A stretch of 6,167 nt of DNA from an uncultured bacterium (GTDB lineage Bacteria; Cyanobacteriota; Vampirovibrionia; Gastranaerophilales; Gastranaerophilaceae): positions 1 to 6,167 of the forward strand of contig CAMDZX010000108.1 of NCBI GenBank assembly GCA_945910925.1, in the 5' to 3' direction. Numbering within the stretch: position 1 is the stretch's first letter; every line of letters starts with the position of its first letter. Positions 5,602 to 6,167 of this stretch are shown here, piece after piece. Position numbers and translations under genes: made by a program. A model generated the notes under the pieces. That model was not told the origin of the DNA, did not search any database, and saw only the letters and a program-made list of their open reading frames with translations.

Positions 5602-6167
5602 TTAAATAGTCGTAGATAGAGATGGTGCTATTTGGATAAATTTTCTGATAAGGTTTGTATCCCATTGTTTGCCTGCGCCCTCTTGAAGAATATTGCAAGC
5701 TACATCAAGACTCAAGCCTTTTCTGTACGGTCTGTCACTAATCAATGCGTGGAAAGCATCCGCAACAGCAACAATTTTTGCGGCAAGCGGAATTTCATCA
5801 CCCTTCAAACGGTTAGGATAACCCGTTCCGTCAATATGTTCGTGGTGGTATTTAACAATAGGAATCAAATCCCTTAATGCTTCATTAGGCATCAAAACTT
5901 TTTCGGCACCGATAACAGGGTGCTGCTTCATAATTGCCCATTCATCATCCGATAACCTGTCAGGTTTTTTGAGAATATGTTCAGGGATTCCGATTTTGCC
6001 GACATCGTGCAACAGCGCACCAAGAGTAATTCTTTCAACTTCGTTTTCAGGAAGATTAATCGCCCTTGCCAATGCTTCTGAATAACGTGAAACTGATGTC
6101 GAGTGACCTTTTGTATACGGATCTTTTGATCCAGCAGAAGGACGGAAGCTTCTGTAATGTAGAGATT
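5602..6167 (-). CDS. HD-GYP domain protein, C-terminal part (cyclic-di-GMP phosphodiesterase family)
   Basis: HD-GYP proteins hydrolyse c-di-GMP, the signal that usually favours biofilm over motility, using a metal centre of two or three ions. The frame is open to the window edge, so the start and any N-terminal sensor or receiver domain are unseen; the TTG at 6072 is internal. About 188 residues are visible. Their motifs, numbered from the first visible whole residue, are DPYTKGHS (H21), LLHDVGKIGIP (H53, D54, K57), QHP (H82), and HHEHIDGTGYP (H107, H108, H110, D112, with GYP at 115-117), then VADAFHALISDRPYRKG (D136). All expected ligand and signature residues are present, so it should be active. 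The one small difference is DAFHAL where DAFDAM is common. The gene ends 119 bp before the next gene. Substrate specificity within the family cannot be told from this part. Confidence 0.96.
   Translation of the reverse strand, partial: SLHYRSFRPSAGSKDPYTKGHSTSVSRYSEALARAINLPENEVERITLGALLHDVGKIGIPEHILKKPDRLSDDEWAIMKQHPVIGAEKVLMPNEALRDLIPIVKYHHEHIDGTGYPNRLKGDEIPLAAKIVAVADAFHALISDRPYRKGLSLDVACNILQEGAGKQWDTNLIRKFIQIAPSLSTTI

Noticed and set aside
5570..5612. AGAGGAGGAG on the + strand as a ribosome binding site
   Set aside because: No ATG or GTG follows at a usable distance; a TTG gives only a few codons before a stop.
5632..5877. + strand frame inside the HD-GYP gene
   Set aside because: Antisense shadow of the conserved HD-GYP domain.
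5602..6072. HD-GYP start at TTG 6072
   Set aside because: Upstream codons keep encoding the family's DPYTKGHS motif, so the gene extends past the window edge.
1..6167. CRISPR array, tRNA, rRNA, insertion sequence
   Set aside because: No repeated direct repeats with spacers, no cloverleaf-like segment, no transposase and no terminal repeats were seen.

Overview
The window is an AT-rich piece of a bacterial chromosome. Six genes or gene fragments carry it, with short intergenic gaps, standard codons and Shine-Dalgarno or near-consensus sigma-70-like signals. It contains a flagellar filament cap (FliD) fragment, a threonyl-tRNA synthetase lacking the usual N-terminal TGS domain, a c-di-GMP phosphodiesterase (HD-GYP) fragment, a TPR protein, a cysteine-cluster protein and two small proteins of unknown function. 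The host is a flagellated, low-GC bacterium. The mix, and the style of the Asn-rich small proteins, made me think of the non-photosynthetic cyanobacterial relatives (Vampirovibrionia/Melainabacteria, Gastranaerophilales type). That is an impression, not a proof; a Bacillota or other low-GC lineage is not excluded. I see no rRNA, tRNA, CRISPR, insertion sequence or phage gene.

Layout. Bases 2-841 (+) are the 3' part of fliD. It converges with thrS (892-2682, -), and the 50-bp gap holds a strong two-way terminator hairpin. Bases 2683-3005 are a divergent intergenic region. It has a structured thrS leader, two inverted repeats (one overlapping a possible thrS -10 box), and a -35-like box plus a good ribosome binding site for a small + strand gene (3006-3260, unknown). 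Bases 3261-3445 lie between converging genes and hold two weak terminator candidates, one per strand, and a 15-bp palindrome.

Bases 3446-6167 are a minus-strand cluster, read from right to left: an HD-GYP fragment that runs off the window, a 119-bp gap with a good promoter, a 117-residue protein of unknown function, a TPR protein and a YkgJ-like cysteine-cluster protein. The last two genes overlap by 11 bp, so they are probably translated together. The TPR gene has its own near-perfect promoter in the 23-bp gap before it. The -10 box lies so close to the ATG that the message should be nearly leaderless.

How the parts may fit: FliD belongs to the flagellum, and HD-GYP proteins lower c-di-GMP, which often controls the motile state. 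The 117-residue protein could be a distant FlgM-like regulator, but this is weak. ThrS is housekeeping. I did not find a clear new multi-gene system. The most useful leads are the leaderless TPR-YkgJ unit, the structured thrS leader with the shortened synthetase, and the two unknown small proteins.
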